Assembly: GCA_003024175.1 (NCBI GenBank)
Contig: MDYQ01000257.1
Location: forward strand, 1-64,000
Source of the DNA: Planoprotostelium fungivorum
Taxonomy: Eukaryota; Evosea; Variosea; Cavosteliida; Cavosteliaceae
Direction of reading: 5' to 3'
Length of the DNA: 64,000 bases
Every line of letters begins with the position of its first letter. Within the stretch, counting starts at the first letter, position 1. A program made the translations under genes and the position numbers. Shown here piece after piece: positions 35,627 through 48,446 of this stretch. Under the pieces are notes generated by a model. It did no database searches, was not told the DNA's origin, and saw nothing but the letters and a program-made list of their open reading frames with translations.

Positions 35627-38600
35627 ATGAGGTATCCACTCCTCACAGTCTTCTTGGGCTTTCTCCTCTTCCTCGGTGGTGAGTCAGCGGAGCACATCCG
35701 TCCTCCATCTTAACACATCTCAGCATCCGCTGATCTTCCTTCTGTCACCCTGTCCCTTCTGGGTGTGCAGCCGGGTAGCACAACCTTCCCCAAGGGCGAT
35801 GTCGGTCACATCAAAGTGAATGTGAGCGGAAGCGTGGACTGGGCCCTGTGTCCTCTATTCATCAACATCACCATCTCCGGGAAACAACTCTACAGCATCC
35901 CGTATAACGGAGAGGGCAGCGTCAGTTTTCCAACTCCCCTGATGGTTTCGACGTCTGAAACTTACGCTCAGATGTTCGCCCCGACACCACTGTGTTTCTC
36001 CAGCACCAACTCTTACGTCCGATTTTTGGTCCGAAACACCGCACAGAAGCAATCCTACTCTGTTACGACCTCCGTGAACAACAACGACATCGTGGATGCC
36101 TCTAGAAATGGCTATTTCAGATTGAATTTCGATGAGACTCCCCTCTCTTCCTGTAACGTGACGGTGAGTCGATCATCACGTCCATCCGTCATCATCTTCT
36201 TTCATCTCTTTCGGTTCCTCACGACATACAGGCAACCTTCCAGAACTTCAATTACCCGTCCAGAACCTACATTTCCAACTTCATCGTGTCGTACTACTCT
36301 TACAGTGTCTACCTGGAAAGTCAATTGAACTCTGGAAACTACACCATCCTCGTCTCTTCTTCCAACTGCAACCTCACTTACCCCACACCCACTCAGTTCA
36401 CCTCACTCTGGTCTCTCTCAGTCAGTCAGTCGTCGATTCTCTTCGCACAGTCGCCCATCTTCCTCAGTGTATCACCCAGGCCCACATCCTCTTGCCCCAC
36501 CACCTTCTTCCTCTACGATCAGAGCGACAAGCTGATGAGCCAGAAGACTGTCAGCAACTATTCGGACAACAACCAGCTGACGTTCCCTGAGCAAGCAGTG
36601 GGAGTGTACCGTCTAGAGTGGACGTGTCCAGCGGAATGCTTCTTCAGCTGTTCTGTCAGGAACCACACGGTGGTCATGCCGATCACGACCATCGATATCT
36701 ATCGATCTGGAAAGATGGTGTACATGAACGGTGAGACTAATATGCGTGGAGTGGTGAAACTGAAATTTCGCAGAATTCTTCGTCAGGTCGAACTCGCTCA
36801 TCGGTCTCAACTTCACGGCTTGTCCCCTCAGTCTGTCCGTCTACAACACGACAGTGGAACAGAAGAAGCTGAAAGATCTGACAGTGCAAGCGCTGAACAT
36901 CACAACTCAGATGCTCGACATCACAAACAGTCCTGGCAGCTATCTCGTCAAATTTGCGCCCGCTTGTGGATACGTGGCCCAAGACTATCCTTTTGATGTC
37001 CTGGCTTATATTCCTGATTTCAGCGGAGACACTAACATCACATACGGTAAGTGCATGACACAAAATCAGAGTGGCTCATTCATGTACAGGAGAGACATTG
37101 GACTTTCGCCTTCAATCGATCAACAACAATAACCTCCAAAGCTGTCCCATCACTCTCAACGTTCTCTTTGCCAACGGATCTATCGCATACAGTGATCAGC
37201 TGAAGATCTACGCTTACTCTATACCCGCCAAATCTCTCTGGTTAGGTACCTACACCACCCAATGGACCTCTCCCTGCAGCGGCTGGTGGCTGTACAACTT
37301 GGTCGACACCAAATTCATCGTCAGCGCCTATGTAGTCAGCTTCGCCCGCCGTCAGAATTGTACCTTCGGACAGATCTGCGACTTCAGGCTCACTGGGACG
37401 ATTCCAAAGTGGCTGACCACATCCAACGTGGTATTCAGAGCCATCGATTCACAGGTACACCATCTGCCATCATGATCTCCTCAAAATGACTGATCGAATG
37501 GCTAGGGTAACATCACTGCCTTCTCTACCACATATAACGACGAGGCCCTTCGCACGTTAAAGCCCATTCATTACGGTGAGATCTTCAACTTGGAATGCGA
37601 ACGAGAGCTAATGGATGGACAGGCACACATCGACTGATGGCTACCACGAACATGGTGGGATGGGATCTCAGTCTCATCAATGAGACGATCTTCGAGGTGG
37701 ACATGTACAGGCCCGTCTTGCAGATGACTCATTCTTACGTCGATCAATACTTTAATGTACTGGGACAATACGACCAATTCAACGATTTGACGACTGCCGT
37801 CGCCGAATTTACAGTCACCGACTCCAAGGGAGTTCTCGTGGTGAACTGGACAGCTGCCATCGGTGCCCGAAACGAGTGGGTTCCGATCCCCTACTTGGAC
37901 ACCTTCGTGATGGAGGCTAAATGTTCCGCTTACGGATTGGACCTGTCCAATTACAGGATCACCTTCACTTCCTCTCTCATCCAGGTCACTGTGAATCTCC
38001 AAACCTACTCCGGCGTCTACAATCGTATCTTCTATGGTAGTAGTCTTCCCTACGGAGCCACCATATACGCCAACACGGACTATAAGGGTGTGAGTGACTT
38101 TCCCCTCCACTGCAAGATGGGTTACAATATCACGATTGCCGGCGAACAAGGTTTCATGGCGAATGTCAGTGATATATCTTTCAACATCGGCTTGAAGATA
38201 CCAACACTTTCCCCTGGTATCTATAGGTGTGTCATATCATCCATATCGAACGACATTTCCTTCATTTCATCGCGTCGATGCATTATGACTGACTACCACA
38301 GGCTGTCTCTTCAGACCGAATGTCCTTACAACACCACAGGAGATTACATCATCTCGATCTACTCTCACAACTTGACCATCACCCCCAACTACGTCTCGTA
38401 CTACATTCCCACCACCGACCTCGTTCTCTCTGCGGTAGATCTCAACGCCACATCCACCACGAGATGGTCCTGGAGCACCCGACGCTTCTCTTATCCATCC
38501 AGCGACTCCATTCAATTGATCGTGCCCTATGCCAACGTCTCCTGCAGTGGTACCACCACCTTCACTCTCACCTCCACCACTGTCGATGGGATCCCCACCG

Positions 38601-40058
38601 GTGTCGCCACCTACGATGTTACACCCGTCTGCTTCACACCGCCCAGCGTCTCCTTGGTCAGCTTCAGAGGCTCTCCCCTCCAGACTATGTTCGAAGTGCG
38701 AACTGCCGACATCTCCTCCACTCGATCCACTCGCTACTCTCTCGATTTCATGTACGGCCCCAATAACGACACGATCTTCCTGGGTTCACAGAGTTATTAT
38801 CAGTGGATCGATACCATCCTTCCTCCCATCTCTTCCACCTACGGTCAGTTCCGTGTGAGAGTTCACAACGAAGCAGGGGACTATCCTTTCATCTACTCCA
38901 TCCCCATCACCCTGGAGAGCTACACCGGTGATCCACGAGTGGACCTGAAGGCCCTCTTGGCTCAGCAATCCTCCACCTTCAACCTGACGGCCATGGTTCA
39001 TCTGCTTCAGTACTCTCGCAATGCTCTCAGTGGTACCGATCTCACCACCTACATTAGCAAGGTGTACAATGCAGCTGCATATCAGAGTGATTACGAGACG
39101 AAAGCCTATGTCCTGGCCAAGTTGTCGCAGATCACCCCACCCACACCGGAGCAGAGGAGAACCATCTCCGATTATCTTTCGAACGTGGTGAACTACATCT
39201 CAAACTCCAATCCTGATGGCGGCGTCATCACTTCCTTACTCAACTTGGTCGACCAGCAGATGGTGAACAACAGAACCAGCAGTATCATCGCAAAGAGATA
39301 CGGTGACTTATCGTTGGAGCAATTGTACAACATGGTATTCTCCATCGCCGACATCACATTCAACGGAGGAAACTGTCAAGGAGCCACCCGATCTTACCTC
39401 ACCAACTCCATCTCCATCTTGTCCACTACAACTCTCTCAGGTGTGCACTCATTCCAGCATCTTCTGTGGTTGATGTGTGACAGACAACTTGACTCTGACA
39501 TCTGACCCATACACGATGAGCTTGCAGTCGTCTGTGCACAACTCGACATGCAAGAAGGCAGCTCTCATTCGCTGGTCGCGTGACCCTCGCAGTGGAATGA
39601 GCCAGGCTGTCTACACAGTGTACATGCCTGACGCCATCTCTGGGTCTGTGCAGCTGCACATAGCTGGCGTGGACATCAACGACGTCAACGCAAGATACTC
39701 TTGCGGCTACAGACCCACAGGAAGCAGCCAGAGCTGGAACACAGCTGACTGTCACATGACTGCAGACGGCATCGCAGCGGACATCAGCTCTTCTACAGAC
39801 TTTACCATCTACAAAGTCGTCATCACCCGTGAGTTTGTCTGTCTTGTTGAAGCGTGAGGATCTGACGGATATTCAGATACATCAACAGACACGAACGCTC
39901 TGAATGGTGACTCTCAAGGAAAACATCCGTTGACCAAGGGAGCTCTTGCTGGTATCATCATCGGATCCATTGTTGGCTTCGCTCTACTAGTTGGGCTTAT
40001 CGTCTTTGCTGTCTACAAGTGGAAGGGAAGAAACTACAGAAAGCTGGAAATGAGCTGA
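35627..40058 (+). CDS. Large single-pass surface protein, tandem copy 2
   Basis: Paralogue of the gene at 30505 with the same plan: signal peptide (MRYPLLTVFLGFLLFLGGES), the same order of ectodomain blocks (GSVDWALCPLFINITISG, SNCNLTYPTPTQF, NCPITLNVLFANGS, YSLDFMYGPNNDTIFLG, DPRVDLKALLAQQSS), the membrane-proximal cysteine/tryptophan stalk, one TM segment (GALAGIIIGSIVGFALLVGLIVFAVY) and a short tail ending YRKLEMS. Intron positions match copy 1. Divergence is uneven: the segment spanning 39370-39832 is almost identical to 34459-34920, intron included, while other exons differ at many residues. Likely an adhesion or recognition receptor; inference. Confidence 0.85.
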
Positions 40059-40127
40059 GGTTTTATAAACAATGCATGACATACCAGTTCCGTTGTAGAC
40101 GATCTCGTTATGGTTTGAAATCCCGCC

Positions 40128-40141
40128 TTTTGGCGCCAAAA
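40128..40141. promoter_or_regulatory. E2F-like palindrome TTTTGGCGCCAAAA
   Basis: Same perfect 14-base palindrome as at 29997, here with an extra ATCCCGCC half-site directly before it (another E2F-like core). It is 44 bases before the ATG of the centriolin-like gene, which suits S-phase control of a centrosome gene. Confidence 0.65.
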
Positions 40142-40184
40142 AGTGTCACATCGCACATCGCATCATCGATGCGTACTCACAACA

Positions 40185-43100
40185 ATGGGTGATTACCATC
40201 TTGTTCTCTATATCACAGAGGATCTCATCCGTAGAACGACTAAGGCCGAAAATCTCAAAGAGATCAAATCATTAAATCTTCACCCTAAGAAAGACACACA
40301 ACACAGAGTGAGTGCAGAGCATTCAATTACGCGTTCTAACATGAACACAGATCAAATTCATCGAAAATCTCGATTCGCTTGTATCGCTTGCCAGTTTAGA
40401 TCTGAGCGGCAATCACATTGTAAAGATCGAAAATCTCTCGAGGCTCAGCAATCTCACTGATCTCAATCTCTCTGATAATCGCATCAGTAAGATCGAACAG
40501 TTGGACTCACTGAAGAAATTGAACACCCTAAACCTCAGCGGGAACAAGTTGGAAAGATTCATCTCATTGCCCATTTTGCAGAAGACCCAACAGCTGCAGA
40601 ATCTACGAATTTTGAGATTGGCGAGAAACCAAATCTCTTCGGTGAGTACATGAATGTGAACGAATCGTATTGATGATCGTGTTTCAGCTCAACGAGATCA
40701 CGTCCATCGGTGCCCTTAAGAATCTGACCAGTCTCAATCTAGAGGGCAATCCAGTCTGCTCCTTGCCTCATTATCGTCTTTCTGTCATATTTCATCTTCC
40801 AAATCTAGAGGTAGGTCACTCATCGATACGTTACTATTCACTCATCACGAACAGATTTTAGATGGAGAAGCGATCGATGTCGATGATCGAAGGAGAGCGA
40901 GAGACAGATTCTCTAGAGGTGATTGTGTACTTGAGAATGAAACGATAACGAGAACAGATGAAGTGGTGGAATTGAACGAACAGTTGCAAAAGTCGAAGCA
41001 GAAGCAGAAAGAATTGCAAGTGTTGAGCGAGTCACAACAGAAAGATTTTCTTGCAGCGGAGGACAGATTGTTCGAATTGCAGAATCAACTAAAGACAGTG
41101 GAGACGTCTCAGAGCAGAGTTCAAGAGGAATGTAACGTCAAAACGAAACTGGTGAGATGGTCGATCTACATCGTGATCACACCATGATCATCATCGAGAT
41201 CACTTACTCGAGACAGTTGGAGCAGCAAGCAGAAGAGCTGAGCCGTCTCAGAGAAGATCTCTACAATCTGAAGCAGGAGCAACAGATGTCAGACATCGAT
41301 CGAGACCTCTCTCCGATCGTCCCCCACAATGAAAACGTGAGATTCCTTCATCTAACTCATTCTTATTCAATTTCAGAAATCTTCTATCAAATTGAGGAGT
41401 TCAAAGAAGGACGAGAGCATTCGATTACCACTCGAACCGAGGAAAACGAAGCAGCAAGAGAGAATTTCCAAACTGGAAGACAGTGTGGGTGAGTCTCCAC
41501 ATGTAAAGAAGAGGAAGAGAATTGAACCAGGACAGAGATGCTGGCGGACACATCCAATCTGATCGTGGAGGAATTACAATCGATGAAGATTCAATTGACA
41601 GAATTAGAGAGAGCCAGTGAAGATGCATGTAACGAGATCGTACAGACCGAAAGAAAGTGAGGTGTCTACATACGAAGGAGATACCGACAAAGTTTCAGAT
41701 TATCTAAGGTCCTCGAAGAGATCCATTCTCTCTGCCCCTCTTCAAACGAGAAGATCTTACGATTACCTGAAGAAGAGAAGAATACGAACGAAGATTTGAA
41801 GAATTTGGCTCTCGACGAAAAGATCAAACAGATTGGAAGGTGAAGAGAAGAGAAGGAGAGAGACTGAGGGAAACAGATTGAGGGATCTCATCGACATAGG
41901 AGGGATGGCTGTCGATCGAGTGGCGGACCAGATTCATCAAGTGGAATCAGAGTTAACGCAAGTGAGCTGTGAAGACAGTCAAGACACGAAGAGGGACAGG
42001 TACATCATCCATATTGTGTCTTCATGCGACATCAGATGACATCGAGATCTCATCGAGTTGACACAAATATCAGATTCACCGAATCAGTGTCTTCGATGAG
42101 AGAAGGAAAACCGAACGACGAGACGATGGACCAACTCCAAGGTGAGGACGACAGAGACGAGTCATCTGATTCTTCAGGTGTTCTTCAATATCTCGAGGCA
42201 GAATGGGACAGGAAGAAAGAGTTGGTCAATGAAATCGAAGGGGACATGAAGAGATACCACGAGGAGACTCAAACGTGGGAGAGGGAGTTGAACCACATCG
42301 TCAGCCAGAGAGAAGAGACAGAATTAACTGGTGGATCTGCCTTTGGACTCTCTGCGTTCGATTCAGATGATGAAGAACAGATCGAAGTGAGTCGTGTTCA
42401 TCTTTTCATCGATTGACCTTTTCGGTAGTATGAACAACTGTTGGAGGAGAAGGAGAAATTGATTGGACTGATGGACAGTGTATTGGGATTATTGCAGACT
42501 CTACACGATGATTATCACAGGCAACATCTCAACATCGAAGACATTGATAACCAAGTCTCAATTCGCGAGCAGAAATTAATCGAAAACGAGAACAAGAGGA
42601 GAGAACAATCCGATCAATTGTCCTCTTTACGTTCCATTGTACAGGTGATCCATCGCTGTAGTCCCTGGTTGATCTGATCATTCAAAGGAAGAAGAAGCAA
42701 AGAAGAGGAAAGAGGAGGAGGTGAAGAAGAGAGAGCAAGCAGAGTTTGAAGAATCAAAGTTAGTGACGGTGATGAGATGGCCTCACTCAGAAAACGACTG
42801 ACTGATTATAGATCGTTCGAGATCAAGAGAAGAAGATCGAAGAGTACGCAGAGAGAGAAAAGGAGACGCTCGATCTCATGGAAAATTTGACACGAGAGAA
42901 TTCTGAGGCGAAGAATGAAAATCTCTTGTTGAAGAGGGTGAGATTGTTCATCTCCATCACACATTGATGGCAGTACAGGAGAGAGAAGAAATAGAGGTTC
43001 GCGTGGGAGAGCTGGAGAAGGAAGCGAAGAGAACAGAACAACTCTTGAGAGAAGAACAGAAGAGGACGATGGATGATACGGAGAGGAGAAACCAATATTT

Positions 43101-45873
43101 AGCGTGAGAGCTTTTGTTCTTCTCTTGGTCTGATAGAATCCACGCAGACGATTACGAGTTTTGGTCAGACAGACAAATTCAGACGCGAGAGTCAGCGATG
43201 TCAAGGACGCAGATAGCGCGATGACATGCTTAGAAGCATCCATCGACACTCTCTTAGATAAGATTCAGTCTGCCGAGGAGAAAGAAGGGTGAATATCCAT
43301 CTCACGTGAATACCAACCGTTGATACCCCTTAGCTCACAGAAAGATCTGAGAGAGGAAGTTAAATTGCATCTGAAACGTATCACCCAACTCGAGAGCGAT
43401 TTAACCAAGAAGGACGAAGAGATCTCAAAAATTCGGATGCTCCAGACACAAGGTAAGGATGAAATGAATCGACGATCATGTTTCTCATACGGTACAGCTG
43501 CGGAGGAGATGGGGAGGAAGAAGGAAGAGAAGGAAGAAGAGTTGATCAAGTTGTGCGAGACGGCACAACGGCAGTCTCTGATTAATTCGGAGTTGAATCG
43601 AGATGGTCAGGTCCTGGAGGATCGATTGAAGGGACTTCAGGAGTTGATTATCACCGAACAAGACACCTTATCTTCTTTCGAAAGCAAACAGAGGGAGCGC
43701 ATCAAGGTGGATACAATATCTCACTCATCACTTCCACCATCTTGGTCCTCGTCGATTCTGATGAAAACTAGGCTTATCAAGAGAAGAAGAGGAGAGTCGT
43801 CAAGCAGATGGAAGACGCCTGCAACACGGCCGAAATGGAATCAACGAACCGCCTCAACGAATTACAGAAGAAACAGAAGGCCGTACTGGAAGAATACCAC
43901 AGCAACCTCCAAAAAGCTCAAAACGTCAAAGCTGAAAAGTCCACGATGGAGGAAGAATTAATCCTCCTGAGGAGAAGGTTGACCGAAGAACGAGAAAAGT
44001 TGAGCAAAACATCAGAGCATGTACAGAAGGAGAAAGAACAGATGGAAGCGACAATTCGTAAACTGGGTGAGATACATCTAGAACGTAGACAGTACTGACG
44101 AAGGAAAGCCGAACTGGATGCCAAATACAAGAAGCAATTACACGAACAAATGTCTCACGCTAATGAAGAGATGTCTAAGTCAAAAGCACAAACAGCTGCA
44201 TTAACTGCACAGAAAGAAGCTCTCTTACGTTCTGTAAATCAACTGAGAGAAGAGATCAATCAACTCATACAGCGTCAAAAAGAATTGAACGAAGAGAACA
44301 CCAAGTTGGAGAGGGAGACAAAGGGAGAGGTGATTGATATCTCAGTGAGAAGAGATCTCATCCGATGCAGAGATCGACGGAGAAGAATGTAAATAATCAC
44401 GCAGAGGTGACCTATTATTCTATTCGTCACTTCTTCTAATCATCGTTGTAGATGGAGCAATTTTCCGCCGTCATCGAACAAGCTCGAAGATTCAAACAGG
44501 TGCGAAATGATTTATTTCATTTTATTCATCCTACCAGATTCACGGCGAGAAGATCCCCGTACTCATCACGAGAGAAGAGCAACAGAACATCGACGATCTA
44601 CAACGAAGACTCACCGACCTCACCTCCGAAAATCACAGACTGAGCAACATCATCACAACTACATCAGGTCACCTCTTCATCCGTCTCATACCAAACTGAA
44701 TCATCGCAGCTTCAAGCCCACACACTCCCAAGAACACAGAGAACGAGTTGGAGATGAGGAGAAAGTTGACAACCTCCTCGAAGCGTCACACGGTGGACAT
44801 GCAGAACCTTCAGAAGGTCTACTTGGCCAAAGAAGAGAGAATCAGCCGTCGTCTACTGAAAACGATGCAAGAGATGCAAGACCGAGACAAGGAACATGTC
44901 ATGGAGGTGAGATCGAAGGGATGAATTGTTCTGAAGAGAGAAGGTTCAATTGTTGTCCGAGGAAGTGAACATTGCAAAGAGAGCGGCGATGGGAGATAAC
45001 AAATTCACGTCACAGCTGCAAGGACTATTACACACCTTTGAAAAGTGAGATGACACAAGAGACGGTAGAGAATGACATCCATCAGACTAAACGGAGAACT
45101 CGTGGGAAAGATCGAGGAGAGCAGGAAGATGAGACACGAGATGAGCTCCCTCAGTCATCTGCAGGATCTCATGAAAGAAAAAGAAGCACAGATCCGCTTC
45201 CTTCTAGATCAAGTCAAAGCTCTCAAAGAGAGTCGAGATCAGAGCGAGAAGAACTTGGCCTTCGAGAGACTCAAGAGTGAGCTCTACACACCTCCTCCCA
45301 CCATCGACACCACCTGGGGCGTTTCACCCGTTCAGCCCAGCCACAAATCAGCCTCCCCCGATGTGCTAAAGTCATCCATGAACGACCAACTGGACCGACT
45401 GAACGATGTCATGAGATCGAGGGAGGGAAAGAACAAGACAGCAGAGTCACTCACCATGGAAGAGAGGAGGGGGGGATCTTTCACTTCGTCACCCGAGCTG
45501 GAGAGGTTATCTCAAGAGAAGCGGAGGGCGAATCGACAAGTGGATGCGTTGGCATCCCAGTTGGTACAATCTCAGACGGTGCTGGATAATTACCGAAAGA
45601 CGACGGAAGACCTGCAGAGACAAGTGGAGATGAGGGACAGAGAGTTTAAACAGCTGAAAGACCAGTTGAATCAAGTCCACCGTACGGCCAGACGAACCAG
45701 CGAGGAGAGAACGCAGAGTCCAGATGAACCCAGACTATTCGATAAGGCGAGAGACTTTTTAGAGTCGGGTTCACGGAGTTGGATGGGTGAGAAGGAGATC
45801 GAGGTGAATACTGATTGAAACAGAAACACCGAGCCCAAAGGAGAAGAAGAAGGCGAGTGATTTGTATTGGTAA
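40185..45873 (+). CDS. CNTRL: Centriolin-like LRR coiled-coil protein
   Basis: Centriolin sits on the subdistal appendages of the mother centriole and at the midbody. The N terminus here, LYITEDLIRRTTKAENLKEI then KSLNL, IKFIENLDSL, LDLSGNHIVKIENL, LNLSDNRISKIEQL, LNLSGNKLERF, RILRLARNQISSLNEI, LEGNPVCSLPHYRLSVIFHL and PNLEILDGEAIDVDDRRRARDRF, follows the order of the human protein (YITEALIKKLTKQDNL and so on), including the LPHY cap. After that come about 1,300 residues of almost continuous coiled coil rich in E, K, Q and L. The last exon, joined across a 37-base intron, ends TPSPKEKKKASDLYW. About 25 short introns; some internal joins were not each verified. Confidence 0.85.
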
Positions 45874-45893
45874 AAGAAGTGTGGAGAAGCTCG

Positions 45894-45899
45894 AATAAA
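45894..45899 (+). terminator. AATAAA polyadenylation signal
   Basis: AATAAA 21 bases after the centriolin-like stop. It lies about 60 bases before the stop of the convergent gene on the other strand, so the two 3' ends crowd or overlap. Confidence 0.55.
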
Positions 45900-45958
45900 T
45901 GGGATTCATCGCCTCGTACGCCTGCGATTCTCTCTTGAAATGGTGAAGGCGTTGCTGT

Positions 45959-46603
45959 CTACCGTGCACTGTTCACCGTCGGTGACTAGGGTGCAACGAA
46001 GGAAGAGTGGTAGGTCGGGCTCTTCTCTCATTCCAAAGAAAATAGCCGGTGATAACATCTGATTTCGTTAGCGCAGAGGATGAAATGATCTCACCCCGAA
46101 TCCAAAAGTGAAACTGTTTGTTCCGGGAGTAGGATGGTGGGCCAAGGGGTTGTAGGGAGTAGAAGCATTATACTGAAGAAGTGCATCTTTGTCGTATTTT
46201 TCCCTTGGTGTACGAAAGACAACGGTCCTCTGTAGCTCGTTGGGTAATCTCTCCATCGTGTCCGCTCTGTCTGAATGAAGTCAGCTAGGTGGCATATTTT
46301 GAACGACTCACAGAGCTCTACCACCAAGTAACAATGCCCCGTAAGGACGCCATTAACATAGATGACGATGCGTTTGGAGACATAACGGAACCGAACATCG
46401 TTTCCACCGCCCTCCTTGTCGCAGTATCTTGCCTCTGCCTTTGTATCATCACGAACTATCTCCAAGGTGATGTGATGCAGTGGTGGTATATAGACTCCCT
46501 CTAAGAACGGATCCATGCCCGGTGTTGTGTGTTCAAAGGTCTGAGCTCCTTCAACGGGACAGGTTTTTTGGGCTCGAGCCCAAAATTTATCACTTTTTTT
46601 CAT
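45959..46603 (-). CDS. Conserved-looking protein, not recognised
   Basis: At least three exons give about 175 residues. After the ATG at 46603 (MKKSDKFWARAQ; an inner ATG at 46516 reads MDPFLEGVYIPPLHHITLEI) come DVRFRYVSKRIVIYVNGVLTG, VVELYRADTMERLPNELQ, FRTPREKYDKDALLQYN and PYNPLAHHPTPGTNSFTFGFG. The first part looks like beta strands; the second is a proline-rich extended segment. The final exon in phase gives SPTVNSAR and a stop at 45959; another acceptor would end at 45906. No family recognised. Convergent with the centriolin-like gene. Confidence 0.55.
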
Positions 46604-46890
46604 TTTATACTATTTGGCCTGAAGACCATTTCATCTCATTCTGTGCTGTACAACACACGAGATGCAAATAATCCTCAAAATTCAATTCAATGATAACGGA
46701 ATAAAAGATGCTGCTGTCCGGTTGTTTTCGGAACCAGGTTTCTGTCAAGCGAGCAGGAGCAGCAACAATCGGTGTGAGCTCTCATTATCAGTTGTATCTC
46801 CCTTCATTACTCTCTGGAGTATCAGACTGCGAAATACTCTCCTAGACCCGCCTCAAAGAGGACGGAATGTCAACAGAAAGGCCACCGAGG

Positions 46891-48431
46891 ATGGCCAAAA
46901 CAAAATCTTCTCTCCTGAGAGATCTTGAAGAGCAGGAGAGACAGTGAGACTCATCGTCTGATTCATCTCACACGATCTGATCTGATGTGCAGGGCGAAGA
47001 AACAGAAGAAAGAACAGAGACGACAGAATCAAGAAGAATCAGAATCAAATTCAGATGAAACGTCTCAAGCTGAAGCTGATGTAGAAATGGAACCTAAATC
47101 TCCCGTCACGGAGGTTCTTCCATCTTTGATGTCAATCATGAATCCAACACCAACGACTATCGATTCAATTAAACCCTCTGAGACATTGGCTCAGCAACGA
47201 AGTAGCGCATGTCTGCGTTGCCACCGATGTCACCTCTCTTGCAATCGAGGTGAGTGGATCCCATCCATCTCCCACTCACTCTCCACAGCTCGTCCTTGTC
47301 GTCGTTGCATCGAACAAGGTGTCGCGGAAGAATGCGTCGATAAGCCAATCAAGCCGAAACAGTCCCCCAACTCCACTCAAAACTCCCCGGCCACACCCAC
47401 AACCAAACGAACCAAGAGCGGCGGCGATCCAGAATGGGTCTACACCACACCGAGGAGAGACATCACGCCACCTGCATCGTACATCAGCCCACCCCCACCT
47501 CCACACGTCAGCACACCCTCACCCCTCCCCGAGATCGGCATCATGTCACCCTCATCCATGTATCCCATCACCATGAGAACGACACCCCTCAACGTCAACT
47601 GGGTGCAGAAGATCCCACAAGAGGACAGGATCTACTACAGACCTCTCCCCGGTGAGCCCGTGCAGCCACCCCCACCCGAGATCAATTGGACGATTCCGAG
47701 GAGAGTGATGGAGGAGGAGAGACCCGCTGTTGTGGAGGAGAGGCCGAACAAGTTGAGGATCGAGATCGATCTGTCCGACGACAAGTGTGACGAACCACTA
47801 CCTCCCATGCTGGACAATCACAATGTCATTCAGATGTTGAAAGAGCAAGTGAAGGAGGAGATGAAATACGAAGAAACAAAAGTGGAACCGACGGAAGTAG
47901 TCGCAGAGAAGGAGGATCGAGGTGATTCTGTGTGGATGTAAAATGGACTCAGATGAGATAGAAGAGAGTGGTGAGATCGATTCTGAGGGAGCCAACACGG
48001 ATGAGGACATCGACATGATTCCAGAGGTGTGACTCTACATCTCTCTTCTCCTGATGTTCTCAGTTGAAAATCGTCACCAAGATGGGAGGTTGTGAAGGAT
48101 TTGTACTGAGCGAACTGATGGACAAATATTGCATCTGTACGGATGAGAAGACTTTCAATCGCTGCGAGAGGCAGAACGATCGGTACGTATCGATACGTAC
48201 CCCCACGCATTCATACGTAACAGGTGGTACGCACAGGACTGTCTGAGAGAGGGAGACCGTACCGTGTGTGAACCGTGTACAAAGGCTTACAGAGAGCTGG
48301 GAGAGTTTTCTTGTGAATTTGATGCGAGAGTGAGACAAGGATCGATCGGCAGTGGACCGCAGCCACCTTTGACCCTGGGCACATTCGCTGCCGTACACGC
48401 CGAATTAAAGAGGATAGAGCATGTTCAATAA
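46891..48431 (+). CDS. Zn2Cys6 binuclear-cluster transcription factor
   Basis: Predicted DNA-binding regulator. Exon 1 MAKTKSSLLRDLEEQERQ is joined to a basic, glutamine-rich stretch (KKQKKEQRRQNQ). The cluster reads CLRCHRCHLSCNRARPCRRC...C, spacing C-x2-C-x6-C-x5-C-x2-C-x8-C, which is the fungal GAL4-type zinc cluster; an intron splits it after the third cysteine. The middle is proline rich (PPPPPHVSTPSPLP). The C-terminal exons add KIVTKMGGCEGFVLSELMDKYCICTDEKTFNRC and WYAQDCLREGDRTVCEPC, a second cysteine-rich part. The Zn2Cys6 class is mainly fungal but also known from Dictyostelium. Its stop is 16 bases from that of the convergent next gene. Confidence 0.82.
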
Positions 48432-48446
48432 AGAGAAGAGAGAAAA

